64,000 nucleotides of DNA, from NCBI RefSeq assembly GCF_002355415.1, contig NZ_AP014936.1, positions 3,633,501 to 3,697,500 on the forward strand. Direction: 5' to 3'. This document shows, piece after piece, positions 1-8,067 of this stretch. The notes under the pieces were generated by a model. That model was not told where the DNA came from and made no database searches. It saw only the letters and a list, made by a program, of their open reading frames with translations. Origin of the DNA: Sulfurifustis variabilis. Its GTDB lineage: Bacteria; Pseudomonadota; Gammaproteobacteria; Acidiferrobacterales; Sulfurifustaceae. The first letter of the stretch is position 1, and each line of letters opens with the position of its first letter. The translations under genes were made by a program, and so were the position numbers.

Positions 1-50
1 AGTACGCCTTCGGCTGGTACGCGAGCATCACCGCGGACGCCTGGGGCTGA
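1..50 (+). CDS. C-terminal end of an unidentified protein (cut by window edge)
   Basis: The frame ending at the TGA at 48-50 reads YAFGWYASITADAWG. It is aromatic-rich and directly followed by an intrinsic terminator, so it is probably a true gene end. Fifteen residues are too few to name the family. Confidence 0.5.
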   Translation, partial: YAFGWYASITADAWG

Positions 51-74
51 TCCGGAGCGGTTCTCCTCGATGTG

Positions 75-102
75 GGGGCGGCGGAAGCCGCCCCTTTTTT
101 TT
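75..102 (+). terminator. Rho-independent terminator
   Basis: A perfect 8-bp stem (GGGGCGGC at 75-82, GCCGCCCC at 87-94) with a GGAA tetraloop is followed by eight T residues. It ends the truncated gene at the left edge. Confidence 0.93.
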
Positions 103-172
103 CGCACGACCGGATGCCCCTCGGTCGTTGCTCGCCTGCACGCCGGGCTTTCGCAACCGATCCCCGCGTCGG

Positions 173-643
173 TTACTTCTCGAGCAGGCTCCGCAGCATC
201 CAGGCGTTCTTCTCGTGTACCTGCATGCGCTGCGTAAGGAGATCGGCGCTCGGCTGGTCGTGCGCGCCCTCGGCAAGCGGAATCACGGCACGCGCCGTGC
301 GCACCACCGCCTCCTGTCCCTGCACCAGCTCGCGGATCATGTCTTCGGCCTTCGGTACGCCCTGTGCCTCCTTGATCGAGCTCAGGCGCGCGAACTCGGC
401 GTAGGTCCCGGGGGCCGGCGACCCGAGCGCGCGGATGCGCTCGGCGATGAGATCGACCGCCGTCGCGAGCTCCGTGTACTCGGTCTCGAACAGCAGGTGC
501 AGCGTCTGGAACATCGGCCCGGTGACGTTCCAGTGAAAGTTGTGCGTCTTGAGGTACAGCGTGTACGTATCGGCGAGCAGGCGCGAGAGGCCCTCGGCGA
601 TCGCCACACGGTCTTTCTCGGCAATGCCTATGTTGATGTCCAT
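173..643 (-). CDS. dps: Dps family DNA-protecting ferritin-like protein
   Basis: A 156-residue protein of usual Dps length. Dps forms a cytoplasmic dodecamer that oxidises Fe(II) with hydrogen peroxide, stores the iron and can bind DNA. The ferroxidase signature is visible in the first helices ([10 protein letters not shown] near residue 33, then FETEYTEL), with the conserved HDQPSADLL segment near the C-terminus. There is no lysine-rich N-terminal tail, so DNA binding may be weak. The start is fixed by an AAAGGAGAA ribosome site just upstream. It lies 40 bp downstream of a ZIP transporter gene on the same strand, so the two are probably co-transcribed as a metal-handling unit. Catalase and OxyR genes next door fit a peroxide/iron defence block. 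Confidence 0.93.
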   Translation of the reverse strand: MDINIGIAEKDRVAIAEGLSRLLADTYTLYLKTHNFHWNVTGPMFQTLHLLFETEYTELATAVDLIAERIRALGSPAPGTYAEFARLSSIKEAQGVPKAEDMIRELVQGQEAVVRTARAVIPLAEGAHDQPSADLLTQRMQVHEKNAWMLRSLLEK

Positions 644-683
644 GCTGTTCTCCTTTCGGTTGTCGGTTTTCGTTTCGCCGGCC

Positions 684-1613
684 TCATAACGGCGCCAGGT
701 CGAGCGCCATCATGACGACAAACCCGCCCGTCACGCCCGCCGTGACGCGAAGGTCGTGACCGTGACGGTAGGACTCCGGAATGATGTCGCGAGCCACGAC
801 GAGCAGCATCGCCCCCGCCGCGAACGCGAGCGCCCAGGGAAGAAGCGGCTGCGCGAACGCCACCACCCCGGCGCCGAACGCACCGCCGATCGGCTCCACG
901 AGCCCGCCCGCAAGCGCGACGCCCCACGCTTTCGCCCGCGTATAACCGGCCGCCGCGAGCGCGAGAGCGACGACGAGGCCCTCGGGCATGTTCTGCAGCC
1001 CGATGCCGAGCGCGAGCGCTGCGCCGCGGGCGAGGTCGCCCTCGCCGAACCCGACGCCGACCGCGAGCCCCTCGGGGAAATTGTGCAGCGTGATCGCGGC
1101 GACGAAGAGCCACACGCGCTTGAGCTTTTCCGGTCCCACGCCCGCCGGTCCCGCTACGAAATTCCGCTGCGGGACGAGCTCGTGGCTCAGATACAGGAAC
1201 AGGGCGCCGAGGCCGACGCCGGCAGTCACCGTGAGGCCGGCCACGGCCGTCGCGCCCGTGGACACGACGGCCGCCTCGAAGCCGGGAAGGATCAGGGAGA
1301 AGAAAGACGCCGCGAGCATCACGCCCGCGCCGAAGGCGAGCATCGCGTTCCGGAGTCGCTCGGAGATGCGCGAGACGAAAAAGACGGGCGCGGCACCCGC
1401 CGCCGTCGCGAGCCCGGCCAGGAGGCTCGCGCTCGTGCCGATCCGTGCCAGCGACGCGCCCTCGGCGCCGGCGGTCGCGCTGCCCCAGGACGAAGCGAGC
1501 TCGAGCGCCGCGACGGCAGCGAGGACGCCCGCGAGCACGACGAGGACCGGAGCGCCCGCGAGGGGGATCCGGTCTTCGAGGCGCTGCCTGGCGGCAAGTA
1601 TCGCGGCGGTCAT
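684..1613 (-). CDS. ZIP family divalent metal transporter
   Basis: A 309-residue integral membrane protein with about eight hydrophobic segments. The two ZIP signatures are present: [14 protein letters not shown] in the fourth core helix and the QNMPEG plus EPIGG segments in the fifth. A short loop replaces the long His-rich loop of eukaryotic ZIPs, as in bacterial ZupT/GufA proteins. It should import zinc, iron or manganese across the inner membrane; substrate cannot be read from sequence. The ATG at 1611-1613 has no strong ribosome site. A perfect 9-bp inverted repeat lies just in front of the start (separate entry) and may be its operator. dps follows in the same direction. Confidence 0.9.
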   Translation of the reverse strand: MTAAILAARQRLEDRIPLAGAPVLVVLAGVLAAVAALELASSWGSATAGAEGASLARIGTSASLLAGLATAAGAAPVFFVSRISERLRNAMLAFGAGVMLAASFFSLILPGFEAAVVSTGATAVAGLTVTAGVGLGALFLYLSHELVPQRNFVAGPAGVGPEKLKRVWLFVAAITLHNFPEGLAVGVGFGEGDLARGAALALGIGLQNMPEGLVVALALAAAGYTRAKAWGVALAGGLVEPIGGAFGAGVVAFAQPLLPWALAFAAGAMLLVVARDIIPESYRHGHDLRVTAGVTGGFVVMMALDLAPL

Positions 1614-1623
1614 GGTCGTGGGC

Positions 1624-1651
1624 GATGTCCGATGTCTCTCTTTCGGACATC
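1624..1651 (-). promoter_or_regulatory. Inverted repeat immediately upstream of the ZIP gene
   Basis: GATGTCCGA at 1624-1632 and TCGGACATC at 1643-1651 are perfect 9-bp arms around a 10-base spacer, 10 bp from the ZIP start codon. The symmetry and position suit a repressor site or a leader hairpin that would hide the ribosome site. The regulator is unknown. Confidence 0.55.
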
Positions 1652-1750
1652 CTAGGGACGCTCCGGCCCGCCTTCCAATGAATCATCGCTACCGCCGCGA
1701 TAGGCTCAGACAATTAGCTTCCCCTCGCCCCGCCACGCACGAGCGCAAAG

Positions 1751-1819
1751 GCCGGACCGGGAGGCGTTCGATCCGGGTCCGGCGACGCGGGCTGCCGGCC
1801 TGGCAGCCGACAGCCCGCG
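1751..1819 (-). terminator. Tandem GC-rich hairpins downstream of katA
   Basis: Two hairpins follow the catalase gene: an 8-bp stem (GCCGGACC with GGTCCGGC, 1751-1783) and a 9-bp stem (CGCGGGCTG at 1786-1794 with CAGCCCGCG at 1811-1819). Neither has a T-tract, so factor-independent termination is uncertain; they may protect the mRNA 3' end. Confidence 0.4.
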
Positions 1820-1828
1820 CTCCGCGTC

Positions 1829-3301
1829 TCAGGCAGCCTTGAGCTCAGCAACGTCGATTCCGAGCCCCCTGGCCACGCCCTCGCCGTAGGCCGGATCCGC
1901 CTTGTAGAAGTGCCGGATCTGGCGCAGCTGGATCGCGTGCGGCACGCCCCGCATCGCGCCCACGATGTTGCCGACGAGCCGTTGCTTCTCCTCGGCGCCC
2001 ATGAGGCGATACAGATTCCCGGCCTGGGTCCAGTAGTCCTCGTTACCGACCCAGTGGTCGTAGCGATCCGCGTTGCCGCTGATCCGAAGGGGCGGCTCCT
2101 TCGCGCTCGGGTCTTCGACCGGGCCGTTGAAGCTGTTCGGCTGGTATACGGGCGTGCGCCCGCCGTTGTCGTCGAAACGCATGTGCCCGTCCCGGTGGTA
2201 GCTGTGCACCGGGCAGCGCGGCCTGTTCACCGGCAGGGCCGCATAGTTGATGCCGATGCGGTAGCGGTGGGCATCGGGGTAGGAGAGCAGCCGCGCCTGC
2301 AGCATCTTGTCCGGAGACGCGCCCATCCCGGGCGGTAGGTTGCCCGGCTCGAACGCCGCCTGCTCGACCTCGGCGAAGTGGTTTTCCGGGTTGCGGTTCA
2401 GCTCCATCACGCCGACCTCGATCAAGGGATAGTCCTTGTGCGGCCAGACCTTGGTGAGATCGAACGGGTGAATGGCATAGGACTCGGCGTCCTTCTCCGG
2501 CATCACCTGCACCATCACGCGCCACTTCGGATAGTCGCCCTTCTCGATCGCGGCATGCAGATCGCGTCGATGGGTGTCCGGGTCCTCGCCGGCGAGCTTC
2601 GTCGCCTCGCCCTGCGTGAGGCACTTGATGCCCTGCATGGTCTTGAAGTGCCACTTCACCCAGAAGCGCTCGCCCTGGGCGTTCCACAGGCTGTAGGTAT
2701 GGCTCGAGAAGCCGTCCATGTTCCGGTAGGTGGCGGGGATCCCGCGGTCGCCGAAGAGCCAGGTGACCTGGTGCAGCGACTCGGGCGACAGCGACCAGAA
2801 GTCCCACTGCATGGTGGCGTCGCGCATGCCGGTGTCCGGCAGGCGCTTCTGCGAGTGGATGAAGTCGGAGAACTTCAGCGGGTCGCGGATGAAGAAGACC
2901 GGGGTGTTGTTGCCCACCATGTCCCAGTTGCCTTCCTCGGTGTAGAACTTGACCGCGAAGCCACGGGGGTCGCGCACGGTGTCCGCGCTGCCGAGCTCGC
3001 CGGCCACGGTCGAGAACCGAACGAACACCGGCGTTTCCTTGCCGATCTTTTCGAACAGGCGGGCGCGCGTGTATCTCGTGATATCGCCGGTCACCCTGAA
3101 GGTGCCGTAGGCGCCCGCGCCCTTGGCGTGCACCACCCGCTCGGGCACGCGCTCGCGGTTGAAGTGCGCCATCTTCTCCATGAGCTGGTAGTCGGCCAGC
3201 ATCGGGCCGCGCGGCCCGGCCGTGAGCGAGTTCTGGTTGTCCGCGACCGGCACGCCGGCGGCGGTGGTCATGACGGGACAACGGGGTTGGTCGTTGGCCA
3301 T
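1829..3301 (-). CDS. katA: Monofunctional haem catalase, small-subunit type
   Basis: A 490-residue catalase converting hydrogen peroxide to water and oxygen. The distal haem His lies in [12 protein letters not shown] (His58), the distal Asn in the [10 protein letters not shown] region, and the proximal Tyr in [14 protein letters not shown]. Length and lack of a C-terminal flavodoxin-like domain place it in the small-subunit class. An in-frame ATG exists 39 bp upstream, but the ATG at 3301 follows a GGAGAG ribosome site and begins the typical N-terminus, so it is preferred. oxyR lies upstream on the same strand, and the 197-bp gap holds an OxyR-type operator and an FNR-type box, so peroxide and oxygen control are both likely. 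Confidence 0.95.
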   Translation of the reverse strand: MANDQPRCPVMTTAAGVPVADNQNSLTAGPRGPMLADYQLMEKMAHFNRERVPERVVHAKGAGAYGTFRVTGDITRYTRARLFEKIGKETPVFVRFSTVAGELGSADTVRDPRGFAVKFYTEEGNWDMVGNNTPVFFIRDPLKFSDFIHSQKRLPDTGMRDATMQWDFWSLSPESLHQVTWLFGDRGIPATYRNMDGFSSHTYSLWNAQGERFWVKWHFKTMQGIKCLTQGEATKLAGEDPDTHRRDLHAAIEKGDYPKWRVMVQVMPEKDAESYAIHPFDLTKVWPHKDYPLIEVGVMELNRNPENHFAEVEQAAFEPGNLPPGMGASPDKMLQARLLSYPDAHRYRIGINYAALPVNRPRCPVHSYHRDGHMRFDDNGGRTPVYQPNSFNGPVEDPSAKEPPLRISGNADRYDHWVGNEDYWTQAGNLYRLMGAEEKQRLVGNIVGAMRGVPHAIQLRQIRHFYKADPAYGEGVARGLGIDVAELKAA

Positions 3302-3372
3302 GATGTTCTCTCCATGTTCAGTTGAATTGCTTCCACGCACGGGGAGAATGGCGTTCTCCTGGTGGCGCGACC

Positions 3373-3386
3373 TTGATACCGATCAA
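3373..3386 (-). promoter_or_regulatory. FNR/Anr-type box in the katA promoter
   Basis: The sequence TTGAT-ACCG-ATCAA is a perfect match to the FNR consensus TTGAT-N4-ATCAA. A possible minus-strand -10 element (CATTCT, 3345-3350) lies exactly 22 bases downstream, the spacing of a class II FNR-activated promoter, which would give a leader of about 37 bases. Activation of a catalase gene by Anr is known in Pseudomonas aeruginosa. Confidence 0.7.
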
Positions 3387-3441
3387 AGTCGTTCCGGTGC
3401 GGGCTCGGGGAAAGAGTACGGAGAGGTGGCGGCGACCTCTA

Positions 3442-3478
3442 ATTGAATGTCGCCATGGGGCCAATAGCGACGCGCTAT
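3442..3478 (-). promoter_or_regulatory. OxyR-type operator between oxyR and katA
   Basis: Four tetrads with exact 7-base spacing are present: ATTG, CCAT, ATAG, CTAT. The OxyR consensus is ATAG-N7-CTAT-N7-ATAG-N7-CTAT, so 14 of 16 informative bases match, including both tetrads nearest oxyR. It sits upstream of katA and just downstream of the oxyR stop codon. Confidence 0.82.
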
Positions 3479-3498
3479 CGGCCGGACACGCAGCGGAG

Positions 3499-4437
3499 TC
3501 AGGCCGAGGGACCGCCGAGCAGAGTGACGCCGGGAAGCGCGCAGGCGCGGATCGCCTGGCGCAGCGCCTCGATGGCCTGCGGGCGAGGGAAGCTGACCCG
3601 CCAGGCGAGCGCGACACGCCGGCGGGGCACCGGCTCGCGGAACGGCCGCGTGACCACGACACCCGGCGCGTAGGCGCCGGTGGCCGCTGCCGTCACGGGC
3701 ACCACCGTGATGCCCATGCCCGAGGCGACCATGTGGCGGATGGTCTCGAGCGAGCTTCCTTCCACCGTCTTCTGCAGCCCGCCTTCGGTGAGCACGACGC
3801 GGTCGCAATCCGGGCACGCCGTCAGCACCTGATCGCGGAAACAATGCCCGGCCCCGAGCAGGAGCAGATTCTGGGTCGTCAGCTCATCGACGCCGACGCT
3901 CTCTCGTTCGTGCCAGGCATGCTCGGCCGGCAGCATCACCACGAACGGCTCCTCGTAGAGCGGCAGGGATACGACCCCCGGTTCCTCGAAGGGCAGCGAG
4001 ACGATGATCGCGTCGAGCGCGTTCTGCGCGAGGCGCTCGCGCAGGCGCGCCGTGTAGTTCTCCTCGATCACGAGGGGCATCTTCGGCGCCGCGCCGTGCA
4101 GGATCGGCACGAGATGGGGCAGGAGGTACGGGCCGACGGTGTAGATCGCGCCCAGACGCAGCGGCCCGCTCAGGGGATCGCGCGCCTCCGCGGCGATTTC
4201 CTTCACGCGCTCCATCTCCCCGAGCACGCGCGCCGCCTGCTCTACGATGCGCGTGCCGACGGGCGTGACGTTGACTTCGTTCTTGGCCCGCTCAAAGAGC
4301 GCCACCCCGAGCTCCTCCTCGACCTTCTTCACGGCGACGCTCAAGGTCGGCTGGCTGACGAAGCAGGCTTCGGCGGCGCGGCCGAAGTGCCGCTCGCGCG
4401 CGAGCGCGACGAGGTAGCGCAGTTCAGTGAGCGTCAC
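3499..4437 (-). CDS. oxyR: Hydrogen peroxide-sensing LysR-type regulator OxyR
   Basis: A 312-residue LysR-family activator. The N-terminal winged HTH covers roughly residues 1-60 (FGRAAEACFVSQPTLSVAVKKVEEELG). The redox pair sits in GAGHCFRDQVLTAC; with the GTG start at 4437 these cysteines are Cys199 and Cys208, the same numbers as in E. coli OxyR, which strongly supports that start. A GAAGGA ribosome site lies eight bases upstream of the GTG. Peroxide forms the Cys199-Cys208 disulfide and switches the tetramer to activation. The target katA lies directly downstream behind a near-consensus OxyR operator. A further in-frame upstream extension is possible but unlikely. Confidence 0.95.
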   Translation of the reverse strand: MTLTELRYLVALARERHFGRAAEACFVSQPTLSVAVKKVEEELGVALFERAKNEVNVTPVGTRIVEQAARVLGEMERVKEIAAEARDPLSGPLRLGAIYTVGPYLLPHLVPILHGAAPKMPLVIEENYTARLRERLAQNALDAIIVSLPFEEPGVVSLPLYEEPFVVMLPAEHAWHERESVGVDELTTQNLLLLGAGHCFRDQVLTACPDCDRVVLTEGGLQKTVEGSSLETIRHMVASGMGITVVPVTAAATGAYAPGVVVTRPFREPVPRRRVALAWRVSFPRPQAIEALRQAIRACALPGVTLLGGPSA

Positions 4438-4559
4438 GAAGCGGTCCTTCGGTCGCGCTGCCGTAATTGGGGGAGCCGGACACGGAGCCATTCTGGCCGG
4501 GGCGCCCGGGGGGCGGCAAGCGGGCGGACGCGCAGCAAAAAAGGAGGGCCCCGGAAAGC

Positions 4560-4585
4560 AGAAAGCCCGCTCGCGCGGGCTTTCT
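4560..4585. terminator. Strong hairpin upstream of oxyR
   Basis: Perfect 11-bp arms AGAAAGCCCGC (4560-4570) and GCGGGCTTTCT (4575-4585) with a four-base loop. On the minus strand a run of six T residues follows about 25 bases later; on the plus strand the tract is only TTTCTGTT. It probably ended a gene whose remnant lies at 4605-4787. Confidence 0.6.
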
Positions 4586-4604
4586 GTTCGCTGCCGATCG
4601 ACGC

Positions 4605-4787
4605 GGCACGCGATAGCGCGATGCCGTCGAAGCCGAACGCGTCGGTCTTCGCGCAGCGCGAGCAGGCGGCGATCACGACGTGATTCACGCCCTCCTTCTC
4701 GATGTCGTCCCTGATCATCTGCACGCCATGGCTGTTGCACAGGAAATCGTGCGAGCGCACCACGTTCGCCTTGCCTTCGCGCGAGGC
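4605..4787 (-). pseudogene. Fragment of an HdrA/QmoA-like flavoprotein gene
   Basis: About 61 codons on the minus strand read in the style of the N-terminal part of HdrA-like FAD/iron-sulfur subunits, including the segments ANVVRSHDFLCNSHGVQMI and HVVIAACSRCAKTDAF and ending in IALSRA. Intact proteins of this group have several hundred further residues, which are absent: similarity stops at 4605 and the frame runs into a terminator-like hairpin. There is no start codon with a ribosome site at the 5' end, where similarity begins abruptly at about 4787. The remnant abuts, head to head, a truncated NorD-like fragment. Family assignment is from memory of the motif and is moderate; the broken state is clearer. 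Confidence 0.55.
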
Positions 4788-4796
4788 GATCCGAGG

Positions 4797-5150
4797 ACGT
4801 ACGCCCGGCGCATCGCCGGCATGCGCCCGCAGGACTACACGCGCATGGGCGTGGTCATCCGGCACATGACGCGGCTCTTCGCGGACATCGAGGCGCGCAC
4901 GAAGCTCCTGATCACGCTGTCCGACGGCAAGCCCGACGACTACGACGGCTACCGCGGCGAGTACGGCATCGAGGACACGCGCCAGGCGCTGCTCGAGGCG
5001 AAGCACACGGGCATCCACCCCTTCTGCATCACCATCGACACCGAGGCGCGCGACTACCTGCCGCACATGTACGGCCACGTGAACTACGCGCTGGTCGACG
5101 ACGTGCGCCGGCTGCCGCTCAAGGTCTCCGACATCTATCGGCGGCTGACG
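4797..5150 (+). pseudogene. C-terminal remnant of a NorD/CbbO-type VWA protein
   Basis: About 118 codons match the C-terminal half of the von Willebrand A domain of NorD/CbbO proteins, which with a MoxR ATPase activate nitric oxide reductase or Rubisco. Recognisable pieces are PQDYTRMGVVIRH, the metal-site segment LLITLSDGKPDDYDGY, RGEYGIEDTR, GIHPFCITID and the terminal DIYRRLT. Intact proteins have several hundred residues before this point; here similarity starts abruptly at 4797. The usual stop after the last Thr is missing and the frame runs on without similarity. No partner norQ/cbbQ gene is nearby. It is therefore a decayed gene end joined to an HdrA-like remnant. Confidence 0.72.
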
Positions 5151-5386
5151 CTCAGGGGTCCGGCATCGATCGACGTTGCGAGGGGCGAAGCGAGCCCGCG
5201 CCGCGCTCGAGCCGGGCTCCGCGTCCGACGGCGTCCCGAGCATCCGCGGGATCTGAGCTGCGTCCGCAACGACTCGAGAGCATCGATTCACGGCCCCCCT
5301 CGGCGCGTCACCCTTCCCGGGTACTTCCGTTTCTTGCCACAATGCGGGCGCGCGCGGCTTGCGCGCCCCAACAAGAAAGGTTCTCC

Positions 5387-6319
5387 ATGTCGGCGCTCAT
5401 CTGCGGCTCGTTTGCTTACGACACCATCATGGTTTTCCGCGACCTCTTCCGGCGCCACATTCTTCCGGACCAGGTCCACATCCTGAATGTCTCGTTCCAG
5501 GTCCCCGAGATGCGCCGCGAGTTCGGCGGCTGCGCCGGGAACATCGCCTACAATCTCCGGCTCCTCGGTGGGGACCCGCTGCCGCTCGGCACCGTCGGCA
5601 AGGACTTCGGGCCCTACGCCGAGTGGATGGACCGGTGCGGGATCAGCCGGAAGCACGTCAAGGTGATCGAAGAGACCTACACCGCGCAGGCGTTCATCAC
5701 GACCGACATGGAGGACAACCAGATCACCGCCTTCCACCCCGGCGCCATGAACCACTCGCACGCCGCACGGGTCTCCGATGCCGGCGGGATCACGATCGGC
5801 ACCGTCTCGCCGGACGGACGCGAAGGGATGCTGCAGCACGCGCGCGAGTTCGCCGAGGCGGGGACCCCGTTCATCTTCGACCCGGGGCAGGGCCTGATTC
5901 TCTTCGACGGCGATGAGCTCAAGACCTTCGTGCGCCAGGCCCGCTGGGTCACGGTGAACGACTACGAGGCGCAGCTCTTGCGGGAGCGCACGCAGCGCTC
6001 GATCGAGGAGCTCGCCCGGGACTGCGAGGCCATCGTCGTCACGCTCGGCGCCAAGGGTTCGCAGGTCTACACGGACGGCGAGGTGATCGAGGTCCCTGCC
6101 GCCACGCCGCGCTCGGTCAAGGATCCGACCGGATGCGGTGACGCCTACCGCGCCGGGCTGCTCTACGGGCTCATGCAGGGGCTCGACTGGCCGACGACGG
6201 GCCGAATCGCGTCGCTCATGGGGGCGCTCAAGGTCGAGCATTACGGCACGCAGAACCACCGGTTCACCCGGCCGGAGTTCGACGCGCGCTTCAAGGAAAG
6301 CTTCGGCTACGCGCTCTAG
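5387..6319 (+). CDS. PfkB family carbohydrate/nucleoside kinase (adenosine kinase-like)
   Basis: A 310-residue ribokinase-superfamily protein. The N-terminal glycine pair region (FGGCAGNIAYNLRLLGG, about residues 46-62) and the C-terminal anion hole and catalytic base (KDPTGCGDAYRAG, near residue 246) are present; GCGD replaces the usual GAGD. It should phosphorylate a sugar or nucleoside with ATP in the cytoplasm; adenosine kinase is the common label for this subgroup but the substrate is not proven. The ATG at 5387 is chosen because AGAAAGG lies six bases upstream. The next gene begins 15 bp after the stop, so the two form an operon. Confidence 0.85.
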   Translation: MSALICGSFAYDTIMVFRDLFRRHILPDQVHILNVSFQVPEMRREFGGCAGNIAYNLRLLGGDPLPLGTVGKDFGPYAEWMDRCGISRKHVKVIEETYTAQAFITTDMEDNQITAFHPGAMNHSHAARVSDAGGITIGTVSPDGREGMLQHAREFAEAGTPFIFDPGQGLILFDGDELKTFVRQARWVTVNDYEAQLLRERTQRSIEELARDCEAIVVTLGAKGSQVYTDGEVIEVPAATPRSVKDPTGCGDAYRAGLLYGLMQGLDWPTTGRIASLMGALKVEHYGTQNHRFTRPEFDARFKESFGYAL

Positions 6320-6334
6320 CGACGGGACGGGGAC

Positions 6335-7891
6335 GTGGCGCTGCCTCCCCTCATACGTGCGCTCACCGATCCGGCCCGCCATGCACCGGGGACGAGCGAG
6401 GTGCGCGTGGTCGAGACGCACATCTCCTGGGTCCTCCTGACCGGCTCTCTCGCCTACAAGATCAAGAAGCCGGTCGACCTCGGCTTCCTCGACTTCAGCA
6501 CACTGGAGAAGCGGAGGCACTACTGCGAGGAAGAGGTGCGGCTGAACCGCCGTCTCGCCCCCGAGCTCTACCTCGGCGTCGCGCGCATCACCGGCTCGCC
6601 CGCGGACCCGCGTTTCGACGGCGAGGGCGAGACCGTCGAGTACGCCGTGCGGATGCGCCAGTTCCCTCCGGACGCGCAGCTCGACCGGATGCTCGCCCGT
6701 GGCCAGCTGCGGGCGGAGCACATCGACGCGCTCGCCGCCAGCCTGGCGGCATTCCACGGGCAGGCGGCGGTGGCGGGTTACGACAAGCCGTTCGGCGCCC
6801 CGGAGCGCGTGGTGGAGCCGATGCGCCAGAACTTCGAGCAGCTTCGCGCGCGCCTGGGCGACGCCGATCTCTCCCGGCGGCGGCTGCTCGAGCGATGGAC
6901 CGAGCTGCATTACGACGATCTCCGTCCGATGCTGGAGAACCGGAAGTTTCGGGGTCACATCCGGGAATGCCACGGCGACTGCCACCTGGGGAACATGGCC
7001 TGGCTCGATGGGCACGTGACGCTCTTCGATTGCATCGAGTTCAGCGAGAACCTGCGCTGGATCGACGTCATGAGCGAGATCGCCTTTCTGGTCATGGACC
7101 TCGACGACCGGGGCCGCCCCGATCTCGCCCCGCGGGCGCTCAACGCGTATCTCGAGATCACCGGCGACTACGAGGGCCTGTCCGTGCTGCGTTTCTACCG
7201 CGTGTACCGCGCCCTGGTTCGCGCCAAAGTGGCCGCCATTCGGCTGTCGCAGGCCGGCCCGAAGGACCCGGAACGCGACCGGGCGTACGGCGATTACGAC
7301 GGATATGCCGCGCTGGCCGAACGCTACACGCGCTCGCGCGCGACACCCCTCTTCATCACCCACGGGCTGTCGGGCTCGGGAAAGACGTACTTCACCCAGA
7401 TCTTCCTCGAGCGCTTCGACGTCATCCGGTTGCGGAGCGACGTGGAACGCAAGCGGCTGCACGGCCTCGCCCCGCTCGCGCGCTCCGGGTCCGGCGTCGA
7501 TCGGGGCCTTTACTCTGCGGACGCGAGCGGGCGCACCTACGCGCGTCTGGCGGAGCTCGCGCAGCACGTGCTGCGGGCCGGATACCCGGTGGTCGTCGAC
7601 GCCGCCTTCCTCGAACGGGCGCAGCGCGATCGCCTGAGAAAGGTTGCTTCGGACCTCGGGGCCCCGTTCGTGATCCTGGATGTGGTCGCGCCCGAGGACC
7701 TCCTGAGGGAGCGGGTCGGCCGCCGGGAGCGGGCGGGGACGGATGCCTCGGAGGCGGGGCTCGCGGTCCTCGCGCGCCAGCTCGCGACACGGGAGCCCCT
7801 CCTGCCCGAGGAGGGAGAAGCGGTCGTCATCGACGGGCGAAAGCCGCAGGAAGCATTGGCGCCGTCCGCACCTCTGTCCCGCTTCTTATAA
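6335..7891 (+). CDS. Bifunctional APH-type kinase / P-loop ATPase fusion
   Basis: A 518-residue fusion. Residues about 1-330 are an aminoglycoside-phosphotransferase-like kinase with the Brenner motif HGDCHLGN and the metal-binding FDCIEFSENLRW segment. Residues about 340-500 are a small AAA/zeta-toxin-like kinase domain with the P-loop GLSGSGKT. Proteins with this domain order are widespread in proteobacteria but have no established substrate; antibiotic resistance should not be assumed. The GTG start at 6335 has a GGGACGGGG purine stretch upstream. It lies 15 bp after the PfkB kinase, suggesting that both phosphorylate related small molecules. A 176-bp regulatory gap follows. Confidence 0.88.
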   Translation: MALPPLIRALTDPARHAPGTSEVRVVETHISWVLLTGSLAYKIKKPVDLGFLDFSTLEKRRHYCEEEVRLNRRLAPELYLGVARITGSPADPRFDGEGETVEYAVRMRQFPPDAQLDRMLARGQLRAEHIDALAASLAAFHGQAAVAGYDKPFGAPERVVEPMRQNFEQLRARLGDADLSRRRLLERWTELHYDDLRPMLENRKFRGHIRECHGDCHLGNMAWLDGHVTLFDCIEFSENLRWIDVMSEIAFLVMDLDDRGRPDLAPRALNAYLEITGDYEGLSVLRFYRVYRALVRAKVAAIRLSQAGPKDPERDRAYGDYDGYAALAERYTRSRATPLFITHGLSGSGKTYFTQIFLERFDVIRLRSDVERKRLHGLAPLARSGSGVDRGLYSADASGRTYARLAELAQHVLRAGYPVVVDAAFLERAQRDRLRKVASDLGAPFVILDVVAPEDLLRERVGRRERAGTDASEAGLAVLARQLATREPLLPEEGEAVVIDGRKPQEALAPSAPLSRFL

Positions 7892-7909
7892 AGATCCCCT
7901 CATCAGCGC

Positions 7910-7957
7910 ACCCTATATATAGATAAGCGCAATCCTTGACAGCACTAAACCTTGGGT
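7910..7957 (+). promoter_or_regulatory. Pair of NrdR boxes upstream of nrdJ
   Basis: Box 1 has the core CTATATATAG (7913-7922), a perfect core match to the NrdR consensus. Box 2 has the core CTAAACCTTG (7945-7954), a weaker match (7 of 10). The cores are 32 bp apart, about three helical turns, the usual NrdR spacing. Box 2 lies between the -35 and -10 elements, a position suited to repression when dATP is plentiful. Confidence 0.75.
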
Positions 7958-7962
7958 ATAAT
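7936..7962 (+). promoter_or_regulatory. Sigma-70 promoter of nrdJab
   Basis: Perfect -35 TTGACA (7936-7941) and perfect -10 TATAAT (7957-7962) are separated by only 15 bases. The leader to the nrdJa start is about 100 bases. Confidence 0.75.
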
Positions 7963-8067
7963 TTGCCTTCCCGACCCAATATGTAGTGTCAGGTCGGGAA
8001 GATCGCTTAATAAGATAACCAGGGCGCGCAGGGACGAGCCCACCACCACGAAATTCGGAGGACGTGA

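Noticed and set aside
628-2338. Several long frames opposite the ZIP transporter and katA genes
   Set aside because: They are Arg/Ala-rich shadows produced by high GC content, without motifs or ribosome sites.
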